Below, in pieces: positions 44,740 to 56,500 of a stretch of DNA of 64,000 bases. The stretch's first letter is position 1. Each line of letters opens with the position of its first letter. This stretch comes from Rosa chinensis (Eukaryota; Streptophyta; Magnoliopsida; Rosales; Rosaceae), in the NCBI RefSeq assembly GCF_002994745.2, contig NC_037092.1, forward strand, positions 79,139,824 to 79,203,823, written 5' to 3'. A model generated the notes under the pieces. The model did no database searches, was not told the DNA's origin, and saw only the letters and a list, made by a program, of their open reading frames with translations. The position numbers were made by a program, and so were the translations under genes.

Positions 44740-45330
44740 AACTTCTTCAACAAGGCTGCTTTAGCTAAATTAGGATGGAAAGTCCTCACCAGCCCTAACA
44801 ACTGGTGGGTTGAGCTTGTCAGGAGAAAGTATCTTAGGAAACATTAATTCGTTCTTTACTCTGAAAAATTAAACCAATCACTCTTTGGCTTGGAAAAGTA
44901 TTCTGGATTCTAGAGATCTTATCTTGGAGGGTATGAGATGGATTGTTGGAGATGGTCAAGATATTATGTTCTGGACTTTTAATTGGGTTTTTCATTTTCC
45001 TCTTATTAATCTTGTTGATACAAATGTTAGAGATCATGTTGATTTGAATGAGAAAGTGTGTGACTATTTTCAGAATGGTTGTTGGAATGTTCCTAAGCTT
45101 GGGCTACTTTTAGATCAGAATACTATTAATGCTATTCTTAGTATCCCTATTCCTTTTAATGATTTTAAGGATGAGTTTGTTTGGGGCCCTGCTGCCAATG
45201 GACAGTTTTCTATAAAATCTGCTACTTGGATGCAATGTAGTGATATTCAACCTCACTTGAATGCCAAGTTTATGAATGTTATTTGAAAATTAAATATCCC
45301 TCACCCCTTGAGTGAATGAGCATATTCATC
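44740..45330 (+). pseudogene. LINE ORF2 C-terminal fragment
   Basis: Reads KAALAKLGWKVLTSPNNWWV then RRKYLRK, a frame break near 44848, then LAWKSILDSRDLILEGMRWI, VGDGQDIMFWTFNWV and FVWGPAANGQFSIKSAT, ending near KLNIPHP. This is the region between reverse transcriptase and the zf-RVT domain of plant LINE ORF2. Several stops and shifts make it dead, and no 5' part or poly(A) is attached. Confidence 0.78.
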
Positions 45331-45780
45331 ATCTCTTGCGATTGACGCATAATAACTTTATAATTTTCTAATCTAATCAAGGTCAAGACCTTAAAATACA
45401 GGTGAAAGATTAGGAATTTCACTTCAATTCAACAGTATGCTCAGGACATACAAAAAAAATCGACACTATAATACCTATATCATTTTCATAGATCAAACAT
45501 ATACTAAATATATATATTTATACAAAGAAAGATATATAATATGTGACATCTATATGATGATGAAATTGAAGCTTCACCTTAGCGTTGTCGACAAAGAGAA
45601 CAGCTCCTGCAACTGGGCTGTTGAAGATTCACTGTTCACAATCAAAATTGGTTCGTAAAACTTCATCCTAAAATACCAAACCCAAAGCACTGAAAGACAA
45701 GGCATTCATCACACACCACTTAAGACCTAAGCAAATTTCAACACCCAAAGCAGGACCAAAATGGTAAAAGGAAAAGGAAC
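45331..45780. other. Spacer downstream of the LINE fragment
   Basis: AT-rich. Part of 45660-45780 may be intron following the UBA3-like exon. Confidence 0.3.
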
Positions 45781-45969
45781 CTGAAGAGAAACTGTCGATT
45801 GAGGTTAGAGACCTCAATGCGATCCATGTCAATGACTTCGATTTCACGGAAGTCAAGACAAAGCCAAGCCCTTGAGCAATTCACAGCCTAACCCACCAGC
45901 GCCTTCCACCAGCACTTTGACGTACTGAGAGAGCTCGCATAGCTTGACGGCTAAAACGACGAAGGCCAT
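45781..45969 (-). pseudogene. NEDD8-activating enzyme E1 subunit (UBA3/ECR1) exon fragment
   Basis: From ATG 45969: [20 protein letters not shown], the ATP-binding GxGGLG loop, then a stop. One frame over, [20 protein letters not shown] and FLFR follow, which is the conserved strand and motif of ubiquitin-like-activating enzymes. The exon ends CTTCAG before GTTCC, a possible donor. A 1-bp shift near 45858 breaks it. The active-site cysteine and later domains are absent, so only a 5' piece was captured. The parental enzyme activates NEDD8 for cullin modification. Confidence 0.78.
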
Positions 45970-46334
45970 GGTTGCAGATCTAGAGACTGAGAGAGCTTTC
46001 ATGAGAGAGAAAGAGAGGATGGTGAGAGAGATCCAAATCGGTTTGTGAAAGAGGATTTAGGGATTTAGATAGTTGAAACTTGAAATTAAGTGAGGAATTG
46101 GAAACTGCGGAGAGAGGGCTGAGAGAGGTTTCACAAGATAGAGAGAGTTCAAGGAGGACTGACCGATTCACAAAAGAGATCGAGGTTGCACGAGAGAGAG
46201 GTGTTTCGAGGAGGCTATTCGAGAGAGAGGGTCGAGAGGCTTTGTATGTCGTGTGCTGGGTTTCGTTTTCCTTCTTTTGTTTTTTCGTTGGGACACAATG
46301 TGGCATGGCAATTAAACCTAGCAGAAAATTCTCA

Positions 46335-46868
46335 AAGTTACTCACACAACAGAAACCTCACCAACTGTCGTGTGAGTGCACTAAATAAAATCAAAATGTG
46401 GAAACATGGAGGGAAACATGCCGCGTACAATATTTTGGCTCAAAATGTTGCCGCCTATGTTCCTACCTCACACAACAGAAAAGTATAACTTTTGTTGTCT
46501 AATTTTTACAACTTGCACTAGGCGTACCTAGTGGAAGACGTTCAAGCAAGCTTTCTCAAAATTTGGCATCTAATTTTCAATCACACAACGGAAATCTCAA
46601 GCACCATTGTACCTAGTAGCCCAAATTTCAGATGTCAAGAGGCAACCAAGACTCCAGAGTGGAGGGAAATCTGCCGCTATATTTTTTAAGACTCAGACAA
46701 CGGACAATACTTAATTGTGTTGTGCAATGTAGTTCTGAGAAAAAAGTTATCACTTTGTTGACATTCACACAACAGAACATCACTAATACCGTTGTACAAT
46801 AAAGTTTACTTAAACACACAACGGACGATTTATATTCCGTTGTGTGATTAACTTTTTGTAGTAGTGTG
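46335..46868. mobile_element. CACTA-like terminus with array of CACACAACGGA hairpins
   Basis: The right end reads, on the minus strand, CACTACTACAAAAAGTTAAT, a CACTA-type tip. Inward, variants of CACACAACGGA and its complement TCCGTTGTGTG alternate at least five times, each pair able to form a hairpin. The left end was not located. No transposase is seen. Confidence 0.6.
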
Positions 46869-47028
46869 ATCAGGTTCATCAAACTCCAATAGACCATAGC
46901 AATGGAGCTTCTGCGGATAGTTGCCAGAGCGATTGTCCTTGATTATTGTTTGGTAAGTTTTGACCACATGATCAGCATCAACTGCTTCTAGGGTTAGCAC
47001 ATTAACACCGTTATCCTCATCTACAGAT
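46869..47028 (-). pseudogene. Unrecognised exon interrupted by the CACTA-like end
   Basis: After the acceptor CATCTGTAG the frame reads EDNGVNVLTLEAVDADHVVK, then TYQTIIKDNRSGNYPQKLHC and YGLLEFDEPD, running directly into the transposon tip. It has coding-like composition but I cannot name the protein. No flanking exons were identified. Confidence 0.35.
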
Positions 47029-47149
47029 GTTGGACACATATAACATATCGCAGTTGTGCATTCAAAAAGAAATAATCTACACACACTGACACACACAATT
47101 ACATACAAATTAAACCAACCAAGAAAGGAAAACAAAACAACCAATTGAT

Positions 47150-48091
47150 ACTATATACATAGGTACATACCTCTCTCAAATTGAACTCTTCAACTGCAAA
47201 TTAAACTGGGTACAAGCTACAAGCTACAATCTCAGAGTAGATAAATATGATTATGCGTATTTTCTTATTCTTCCCCCTATAAGCACATGCACTCCCAAAC
47301 TCGGAGTTTGTATGAATTATACATATGATTTATTGATTCGAATCTTGCAGCATATCCAAACGCAAGATTAATCACGCTAAGAATTGGGTCTTCTAGCTAG
47401 ATCAAGCTCTTCTGGTCATAATATTTCAACATGATATGACAGAGAGGATATCTAACCTCATGAACTTCCGAATTTTGCATGGAAGTGACAAGATCGACAT
47501 GCATGCACGTAATTAGCAAATGCCAACAAAATCAAGTTTGAATATGCCTAATGAAGTGGAGGTTTAAGAGTAATTACGTAATAGAGATGGATTTTCCACG
47601 TTTCTTTTATATATTTTCTATTCTGCAATCAAATCATCTTATTAACTTAAGCTTCAAGGATATTCGATTACAAAACTTGATCGTGTTACAAAAACAGTAG
47701 TCTTGGATTTGTAATAAAAGGCTTAAAACTTAAAATTCGAGCAAAATAAGGTCAGACAAGTTGAGAAGCAAGATCCTTCAGCAATAACATTGATTAAAAT
47801 CACTTCATCTTTTGCCAGAAATCGATAAGCTCGTGGACAAAAAAAGAAGAAGGTTTTTCTTTTGTCCTTTTGCAATTCTACAAATTTGTATATCCCAATC
47901 AAAGTTCTACAATCATGTACGCAACCATAGCTCGATCTTCCACTAGAAGACTCAAGATCCTTTGAATTTTCATCCCGGGAGATTTCCTTAGCAGCCCCAT
48001 GACCAGATTGTAACACACCATCAGACCTACTATTGTTATTTTTTTTTTGGTCTTTGTCAGTTGTCACATATTGTTACCCTAGCCTCAGCTC
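47150..48091. other. Spacer and promoter of nsLTP copy 3
   Basis: Contains the 47445-47600 copy of the 44.0-kb repeat. From ~48045 it matches the proximal promoter of nsLTP copy 1, ending with TATATAAAG at 48092-48100. Confidence 0.45.
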
Positions 48092-48177
48092 TATATAAAG
48101 GCTATAACCAAGTGTCCTTCACTCCTTCTGCGCAAACCCAAATCAAATAAGTAGATCGACTACTCACTACAACAGGT

Positions 48178-48641
48178 ATGGCCAGATTTGAAGTCTATGG
48201 GTTTGCTTTCATGATGTTACTGGTATCCATGCTGGTGACTACTCCTTATGTCAGTAATGCAACCATAACTTGTGGTGAGGTGACCACCTTACTCACTCCT
48301 TGCATTCCATTCGGAGTGTTTGGAGGGGTTGTGCCACCGGATTGTTGTGCTGGGATCAAAGGGCTCAATGCTGCAAAAAAGACAACAGAGGATCGAAGAA
48401 CTGCTTGTACTTGCATTCAAGAAGGAGCTGCTAGGATTCCTGGGATTGATTATGATCGTATAAACATGCTGGTTCTCCTACTCCCTACAAAGTTGATCCA
48501 TCTACTAATTGCTCTCAGTAAGTCTTGAATAAATAGATGAACTTTTTATGAGACACTGTGACAGTATAGCAAGAGTTAATCCTGAATCATGTATTTAGCA
48601 TACTAATTGTATAGATTCAATTTGTTTTCAGGGTAAGCTGA
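48178..48641 (+). pseudogene. nsLTP copy 3, 13-bp deletion
   Basis: Very similar to copy 1 through DYDRIN. A ~13-bp deletion near 48467 then removes the LGDLCG region and shifts the frame, giving LVLLLPTKLI. In the ancestral frame the following Cys codon is also replaced. Donor (48518) and exon 2 (48632-48641) are intact. Losing the seventh cysteine region would prevent the normal disulfide pattern. Confidence 0.88.
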
Positions 48642-49060
48642 ATCTACTGAAGGCACTATCCTACTGAGACTAGGAGAATATAAATAAAGCTTCCAGGAAG
48701 ACTTCGTGGAACCTAGAGAACTGTCAGCAATTTGTCACACAATGCTTTTGTGGTTTTTTTTTTTTCTTTCTTTTTTTCTTTTGGGGGTGCTCATAATTGT
48801 TACACATTTTATGATAAATTGAGTAGAGTTAAAACCTAGTATATACTTATGTGCAAACTCTACAAATTGGAACCAGCAGCATGAATAAGACTACTAAATC
48901 AAAATAACTATTACCCAAAATGAAGTTTTACCACCGTACGTGAGAGAGAGATATGCATCGTTTTGATCATATAGTGTTTGGAAGTTTAAATATATTAATA
49001 CGGTGTCATAATTTGATCAACAAATTTGTAAGTTTAGTGTGCTTTAATTAAAAAGATAAA

Positions 49061-50073
49061 GGGCAATGATATAGGGCCTTAATGAGGCCTAAGATTTGTG
49101 GTCTCAAATCCTAAGTGTCAGGCCATATAAGTAAATAAAAATTTATTTTCAATTCCATATAATATATCTTGCCACATCATACTATTTCAACACCAACTTT
49201 ACCCTTTTACATTTCCTTTTAGATGTTAATTAGGGGGTGAATCAATTACATTAATGAATTTAATTAGGTGACAAAAAAAATATCAGCTATTAATTATATA
49301 TTAATTTAAGAGATATGTCTACAGATTCTTTGATCAATATTTTTCTTCATTTAATTAAATTATTTCCTTTAATTTTTCTTCCCAAATGACATTAATATAT
49401 TGAATTATGTGTCAAGAAATAGACGTTAACTTTTCTTTCCAAATATTGATTAATTTCATCCACATAAATATAGCATTAGTTAATTGAATTTGGGAAATAC
49501 TTATGTCTAAATTAAGAGGTACGAAAAAATTACACGTTAGCAGCCATTAATTAACATCTGCAATCTAAATATAAGGGAAAGAAAAACAAAAAATAATAAA
49601 TTCAGATTTAACGTTTAAACCCAAGCTACATCAAAGAGATTGTAACAAAAGAATAAATACAATCATATGAATATGTATTTTTCACCTTATATTTTCAAAA
49701 TTTGCAGGAACCTAACAAAAGTTGAATTCATATACATGTGTTATACAAATCTATTAATCGAATGTACGTGCAAATCTATTAACTGAATTACATGAAATTT
49801 TTTCTACTCTTGATTGAAGAAAAAAAATTGTTGTTTAAATCTAAGCATGAGTGTAATGAAAAAAAAAGTGAAAGAAAGCCAAATTTTTTTTTTTTTTTAG
49901 AAGAAAGCCAAAATAACTTTTGAGGTAAAAAGCCAAAATAATTTAGAGTCATTAGATTTTTGATGGATAAGATGGTCTTTTTCTCAATAATGACATGGCA
50001 TGATTTGACAAATAGGTGATTTGTGTAGATGACATGACATGACACCTAAAATTGAGGCCAAAAATCATTTTCC
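49061..50073. mobile_element. MULE-type non-autonomous element, 9-bp duplication
   Basis: AAAGATAAA flanks it exactly (49052-49060, 50074-50082). The left end GGGCAATGATATAGGGCCTT and the right end (minus) GGAAAATGATTTTTGGCCTC match at about 17 of 23 positions. The 1-kb interior is AT-rich with no transposase. Different TIR family from 42831-43924. Confidence 0.82.
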
Positions 50074-50082
50074 AAAGATAAA

Positions 50083-50394
50083 CTCTTCATTCCACCTTGC
50101 AACATCTAGACTCTGGAGGATATGAGAAACGGACTGCCAGATGGGTCAATTTAAAACACCGTCATGTAAATCACCTGATTACAGGCGTGATTAGTGCAGA
50201 AACATAATCTCAATTTTTTAATATTCTTTGCCTAACTCTCTAGGCCTATACATAAAGAGACAAGTGGGGCACTAGTCTCACTCGATCATGTCGCTAATTT
50301 TCATTTGACAAAGCACATGCACCGCACATGACTAATTAGAAGCCAGAGAAGGTCAACAACTCAACATTATGCCAAAACTGATAGGACCACATTG
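50083..50394. other. Spacer
   Basis: No recognised gene or repeat in this short AT-rich stretch. Confidence 0.3.
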
Positions 50395-50595
50395 CAGGAG
50401 TAAATCAAAGGCCCCAGTCACTCTTGGAACATATAGAACATTAGTCCACCAAGAAGCAGGAGTAAAACAAAGCCCCCAGTCACTCTTGGAACATATAGAA
50501 CATTAGTCCACCAAGAAGCAGGGTAAAACAAAGCCCCCAGTCACTCTTGGAACATATAGAACATGACTCCACCAAGAAGCAGGAGTAAATCAAAG
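50395..50595 (+). repeat. 62-bp tandem repeat, three full units
   Basis: Units start at 50395, 50457 and 50519 (CAGGAGTAAAACAAAG...), with a partial fourth at 50580. Units are nearly identical over AGTCACTCTTGGAACATATA, so amplification was recent. Non-coding. Confidence 0.9.
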
Positions 50596-50789
50596 CACTT
50601 CACCAGAGTCCATCAATGATTGATATACATCATACATCATCCAATATTATATTAACACAGAACCATCAAATGGTGTACGGCATTCCAGACTTGAAGAATT
50701 CAATCACATATTCATAGGTGCTCTGAAAAAATTGAATAAGTTTTAGTATGAACAAGGAAAGGGAAGTTGATCCGTATTTCTAAGTTAGA

Positions 50790-51188
50790 CTACAACAGAA
50801 AATCTTTTTAGCGACCAAATTTTTTACAAAAAAATTATTTTCTTCAATAAATGTCACTTTTTATGAAGAATATTTTGATTTCTCACTAAATGTCATTAGA
50901 TTTTCAGCAAAAAACATATTTTTCTCACTATACACCACTTTCTACGACAAATATTTCGGTTCATCACTGAAGTTGACCATAATTTGGTCTTCTAAATCAT
51001 CATGTTATTAGCGAGGAAATATAAAACTTGGGTGAGAAATGTTTTCATCGCGAAAACAACATTCAACGAGGAAATAACTATTTCGTTGTTATTAGTTTGG
51101 CTGAAAATTATGTAAAACCCGCCAAATTCAATGGTGACAAAACTATGGTTTCCTCGCTAAAAGTACGTGTTTTACGAGGAACTATTTC
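50790..51188 (+). repeat. Left part of a 143-bp tandem array
   Basis: Diverged units with GCGAGGAAAT and GTTTTACGAGGAACTATTTC. It is interrupted at 51188 by the gypsy element and resumes at 62253. Confidence 0.75.
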
Positions 51189-51666
51189 TGTACACACTAG
51201 TTGGTATTTCACTAGGTTTTGGCACTAGCTATCAGCTGGGGCCAGTAGGAGTACCCAAGTACCAGGCCACGGGCCGGGTTCACAACCCACCATGATGGTG
51301 TGAGTCAGGGACGACACCCTGGGCACAAAGGGTTTCGGACCTAATCTGCACAATCCATCTAAATACACACCAGAAAGCTAATATAGCTACAAAAGGACAA
51401 TATGCGTCCCACATCGAAGATATGGGAAACCTCTTTAGTATTAAAGCATCAGCCCAACCACCTTTTACTGGTAATAACTCATTTCTTGTACTATTACTAC
51501 GTCAATTTGTATATTGGTATCTTACTCCAACATCGGAGAGGTATAAACCGTCCGGTACGGTTTATCCCTCTGACGTTGCGTTATTAGTACAAGAATCAGG
51601 GGTTGGATCGGTACCCTGGTTGTATAGCATTCTGCGTGAGGTACCCGAATAAAGCCACCAGAAACA
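51189..51666 (+). repeat. gypsy 5' LTR
   Basis: 478 bp, TG...CA. Contains CGTCCGGTACGG-type inverted motifs shared with the 3' LTR. Confidence 0.92.
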
Positions 51667-52195
51667 TTGGCGCGCCAGATAGGGGTCCGAAAGTGAACCA
51701 TGGCTGAGCAGGAAGAAACAGCAGGAGACAGAAGTGTTGCTCGGGAGTTGATATATATTCACTCCTGGCACTTCGTCGACGGGTACGCCAAGTGTCGGGG
51801 CTGAGACTCATGGTCTGGGAGTTTTAAACCTACAGGGAGCAAATAACCCTCCAGCACCGAACCAGTTGGTCCCAATCTCTGAGCTGGAGGCAATGCGAGC
51901 TGATATCGCAGCTTTCCTAGAGCAAGCCAGAATCTACTGGGAATAGCAAAGAATTGATAGGGAGACAAGCCTTCTCTCACAACAAAGATTACAGGAGTTA
52001 GAGGACGAGAACACTGCTCTTGCTGGGGCACTGGACTGACGACACAGACATAATGAGGCACTCACTTAAGCCCTCGCTAGAGCTTCACAAGTAACGAGTA
52101 CAAAAACAAATGCGACCCCGGTTACAGGTGCGACCAGTATTGGACCAACCACATCTGCTGGTGCTGGCCAACAGGTCACCCACATACCGGTAGAT

Positions 52196-52900
52196 TTGTA
52201 CCAGGAGAGTCTAAGGCACATGCCACCGCCGCCTTTGCCCCAGCCCCTTCAAATTGAGCCACTGGTAACTGACCCAAACACGGCACTACTCTTACAGGTG
52301 AGTAACTCCCTGTATGCCCTGAAGCAAGGGTGGAGGCCGCGGAAAACCTGGACACCTGGAGTCCCCAGACAACGTTCGAGGACCGGCCGAATCCTTTCAC
52401 CCAGGAGGTTCAAGGTGCGATACGCTCGAAAGCCACTGAAGATCGACTATACGGGAATTGGGGACCCGTACCAACATCTGCAAGCTTTCCATTCGCAAAA
52501 AAGCGCCAAGGGGTACACGGATGAGGTGTGTTGCAACATGTTCCAGGAGACCTTATCTGGCGAGGCTTTGAGCTGGTTCTATGAGCTACCGGCTGGTTTT
52601 GTAAGGAACTTCAAGGAACTCGTGGACAAATTCGTAGCTCGATTCATCCTACGAACCGATGGGATAAATACCCCAAAGGGACTGCTGAAAGTGCGGTAGG
52701 GAGAAAACGAAACGTTGAAATCTTTTGTCAACCGATGGTAAGCGGCTACCGCTAAGTGCCGGGACCTTAACAAAGAACTGGCTGAGTTGGCATTCAGGAG
52801 AGGCCTAAGGCTCGGGGACTTCCTCTACGGGATCAATCATCATCCCCCGGCTAGCTACGACGAGATGATGGCCACGCCCAGGCCGAATACGAGACATACG
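52196..52900 (+). pseudogene. gypsy gag
   Basis: The frame shows a Retrotrans_gag-type region: IDYTGIGDPYQHLQAFHSQK, then CCNMFQETLSGEALSWFYEL and FVARFILRTDG. TAG at 52697 and TAA at 52739 interrupt it where Gln fits the family, after which LAFRRGLRLGDF follows. The upstream part to 51700 is poorly conserved and also broken. Capsid function is lost. Confidence 0.82.
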
Positions 52901-53529
52901 GGGATAATGTCAGACCAGAAGGTAGGTCTAACCTGACCTCGGTGGTTAGGAATGAACCAAGAAAGTGGGAATGGGCCCAGGATGAGGGACGATCACCCTA
53001 TAATTCAAGCAAGAGGACCAGGGAGTCCTCATCCAGGTCTGGAGGTTATTCCGGTACTCAGTTCCACCGAGAAGACTGAACACAGCAGAACCCTAAAACA
53101 CCACCTCCTCCCCGATACGAGATATTCACTCTCCTAAACGCTTCCTACAAAACTATTTAGAACGAGAACAAAGATGAAATACCGGGACCACCACCCCGGA
53201 AACTCCCAAAGAGCAAGCTTACACAACAGGATACCGGCAGATTCTGTACGTACCATGAAGATACCGGGCACAATACCAACGTTTGCATGGCTCTAAAGAA
53301 CACTATCGAGTCGCTTATTCGAAAGGGAAAGCTTCAGCGGTACCTACCCGCTAAGGATATAGGAGCCATCGATGTGTACGGCTGGATCCTCACGATCCAT
53401 GGTGGAGGCCCGAAGGATTTACCTCGCTGGAGGAGGAAGTGAAGCTCCAGTTTCGGTCACCCAGAGGTTTTCAATTTCCACAGCACCCTGCAGCAGGGAG
53501 GCACGGCTGGATGGAAGTTAATCACCTTT

Positions 53530-56500
53530 TTGGAAGAGGAGGAATCCAACCTTAAAATGCTTCATGATGACCCTTTTTTAATCACGCTCCAAATGGACCA
53601 ATACATTACTTCTCGGGTACTCGTAGACACCGGGGCTTCTGTTAGTGTGTTATTCCGCGATGCGTATAAGGCATTAAATAAGGGACGGTCCAAGTTGTCA
53701 CAGGACAACGAACCTCTTATCAGTTTCTCTGGGGATATCGTCCAGCCACTCGGATCAGATTACTTATCGATCACGGTGGGAGAAAGTCCAAACTGCTCCA
53801 CCATCAATACAGAGTTCATTGTAGTCGACTGTGCCTCATCCTACAATGCAATCATGGGACGACCGACACTTTGGTGTTTAAAGACGTTTATCGCTGGCCA
53901 CATGCTCATGATGAAAATTCCAACCCCAGCAGGGATAACAACTATTCTGGGTGATTAGGCTGTAGCAAAGCATTTCTATTCCTTAACGGCATCCCGGGGA
54001 AAGGGCAAATCAGAAATGTTGCCTGTTGTTACCGTCCTTTCCCTCAGTGACCTGTATGAAGATCCTAGAGACGGTACGGACTCTGATGAAGAAAGACCAG
54101 GTGCTGTGGAAGACATCGAGGAGGTCGTGCTGTCTGAAGAATTCCCGGACAGAACAGTCAAGATAGGTACCAAATTGACCCCGGCGGTCAGGGAAAGCTT
54201 GATCTCATACCTACGCTCCAATACATCAGCTTTTGCTTGGTCATACGAAGACAAGCCTAGGATATCAACTGATATAGCCATGCACAACCTCAGCATTGTT
54301 CCTTTCTCGAAACAGGTAAGGCAAAAGCGCCGGGCTTTCACCCATGATAAGTACAGGGCTATCCAGGCAGAGGTAAAGAAACTCATGGCCATTGACTTCG
54401 TCCGGGAGGTGACTTATCCCCGGTGGTTGGCAAATGTGGTCATGGTACCGAAGAAGGTGCCGGGATCTTGGCGCATGTGTGTCGACTACATAAATCTCAA
54501 CCGGGCATGCCCCAAGGATAGCTTCCCGCTCCGACAAATTGACCAACTAATCGACTCCAACGTTGGGTATCGGTTACTCAGTTTCATGGACGCCTTCAGC
54601 GGGTACAACCAAATAAGAATGAATCCCGCGAACGAGGAACACACAACTTTCACCACTGACAAGGGTCTCTATTGTTACCAGGTCATGCCTTTCGGACTGA
54701 AGAATGCAGGTGCCACTTATCAGCGACTCGTCAACTCCATGTTTGTTGATGTCATCGGTACCATCATGGAAGTGTACGTAGACGATATGCTAGTCAAAAG
54801 CCTAACCTCTGAAGACCACGTGACCAACCTATCAATTGTCTTCGCCATCATATTACACAACGGTATGCGGCTTAACCCACAGAAGTGCATCTTCGGGGTC
54901 GAAATAGAGAAGTTCCTCGGGTACATCATTAGTCACAGGGGAATTGAGGCAAATCCGGAGAAAGTACAAGCTATATTAGATATGACGTCCCCCACCTACC
55001 GAAACGAGGTCTAATCCCTTACGGGTAGGGTGGCCGCTCTTTCAAGGTTCATATCCAAATTCACGGACAAGTGTACTCCTTTCTTCAAGTTACTAAAGAC
55101 CTAGCACATTGAGATGATAACCTGGACTGCTGAGCACGAGGCGGCGTTTCTCGGCCTGAAAGCATACTTGGCGGCTGTACCCCTATTGTCAAAACCTATT
55201 CCCGGAGAGATTTTGTACATATATCTCGCAGCATCTGCAACCGCCGTAAACTCGGAGTTGATCAGGCGGAACTCTGATAGCAAGTACCTGGTGTACTACG
55301 CAGGAAAAAGTTATACTGGAGCAGAGTCACGGTACCCGGACATAGAGAAGGTGGCACTTGCCCTCCTTGTGTCGGCCAGGAAGCTACGACACTATTTCCA
55401 AGCACACTCGATCACCATTTTCACTAACCATCCATTGAGGTAGGTACTTCAGAAGCCAGAGACATCGGGAAGACTAATAAAATGGGCCATTGAAATGGGA
55501 GAATTTGAAATGCATTACAAGCCCCGGATGGCTATAAAAGGTCAGGCGGCGGCAGATTTCATTTCTAAGCGCATCCCTTCACATTGTCAGCCAACGGGTA
55601 CACCGGAACCACCAACCCCAACCCTACAGCCACCAAACACTTGGCAATTATATGTCGATGGGGCTTCCAACAAGAAGACAAGTGAGGCCGGCATCTTGTT
55701 AGTCAGCCCGAAAGGTCAAGTTTACGAGTATGCCCTGAAATTTGCCTTCAAAGCATCCAACAACGCTGCAGTTAATAAGGCACTCATTGCGGGTCTACAA
55801 GTCACCCGGGAGTTGGGCATACGACACCTTCAGATCTTCAGCGACTCCCAGTTGGTAGTAAACCAAGTCAACGGTGACTTCGAGGCCAAGGAACCCCAAA
55901 TGTCATCCTACCAAGCTCTCGCTCGGGCATTGGTACAGCGATTCACCTCCTTCATCATTACTCAAATACCAAGAGCAAAGAATGACAAAGCAGATGCCCT
56001 TGCCAAACTTGCGACAGACTCTCCAAGTTCGGCGTACAACGCCACAAAGGTGGAAATATTAGGAAAGCCAAGCACTTTGACTTGATACGCATTTACGCAA
56101 GTGTACGTATCGTTGTCAAGATAGGGAAATATTGTGGCCAAAGTTATCGTACCACGGGGATTAGTGGTTAACCCACAATCCTTGGGTAGTCGGACCTAAA
56201 GTCACTAAGCAAACAAAAGAAAAAGAAAATAAATAAAAATTTTAATCTAAGGCACCAAGCCCTAGCAATGCTCGGCTTTGGTTTTCACCAAAGCCTAATC
56301 AAAACTAAGAGCCTAGTGATGCCTATTTACAATGAGATAGAAATTGTCATTTGAAATTGTAATTGTAATTTTCTAAAAGATTAAGCCAAAAACTAAATGA
56401 ACAACAACAATTAAAAATGAAGAAAAATAAAATAGAGAGATTTTGGGTACTAGGGATCGCTCTCTAGCAATTTCAATGCAATGAATATATTTCAAGCAAA

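Noticed and set aside
50395..50595. CRISPR-like array
   Set aside because: Contiguous 62-bp tandem units without unique spacers in a plant genome.
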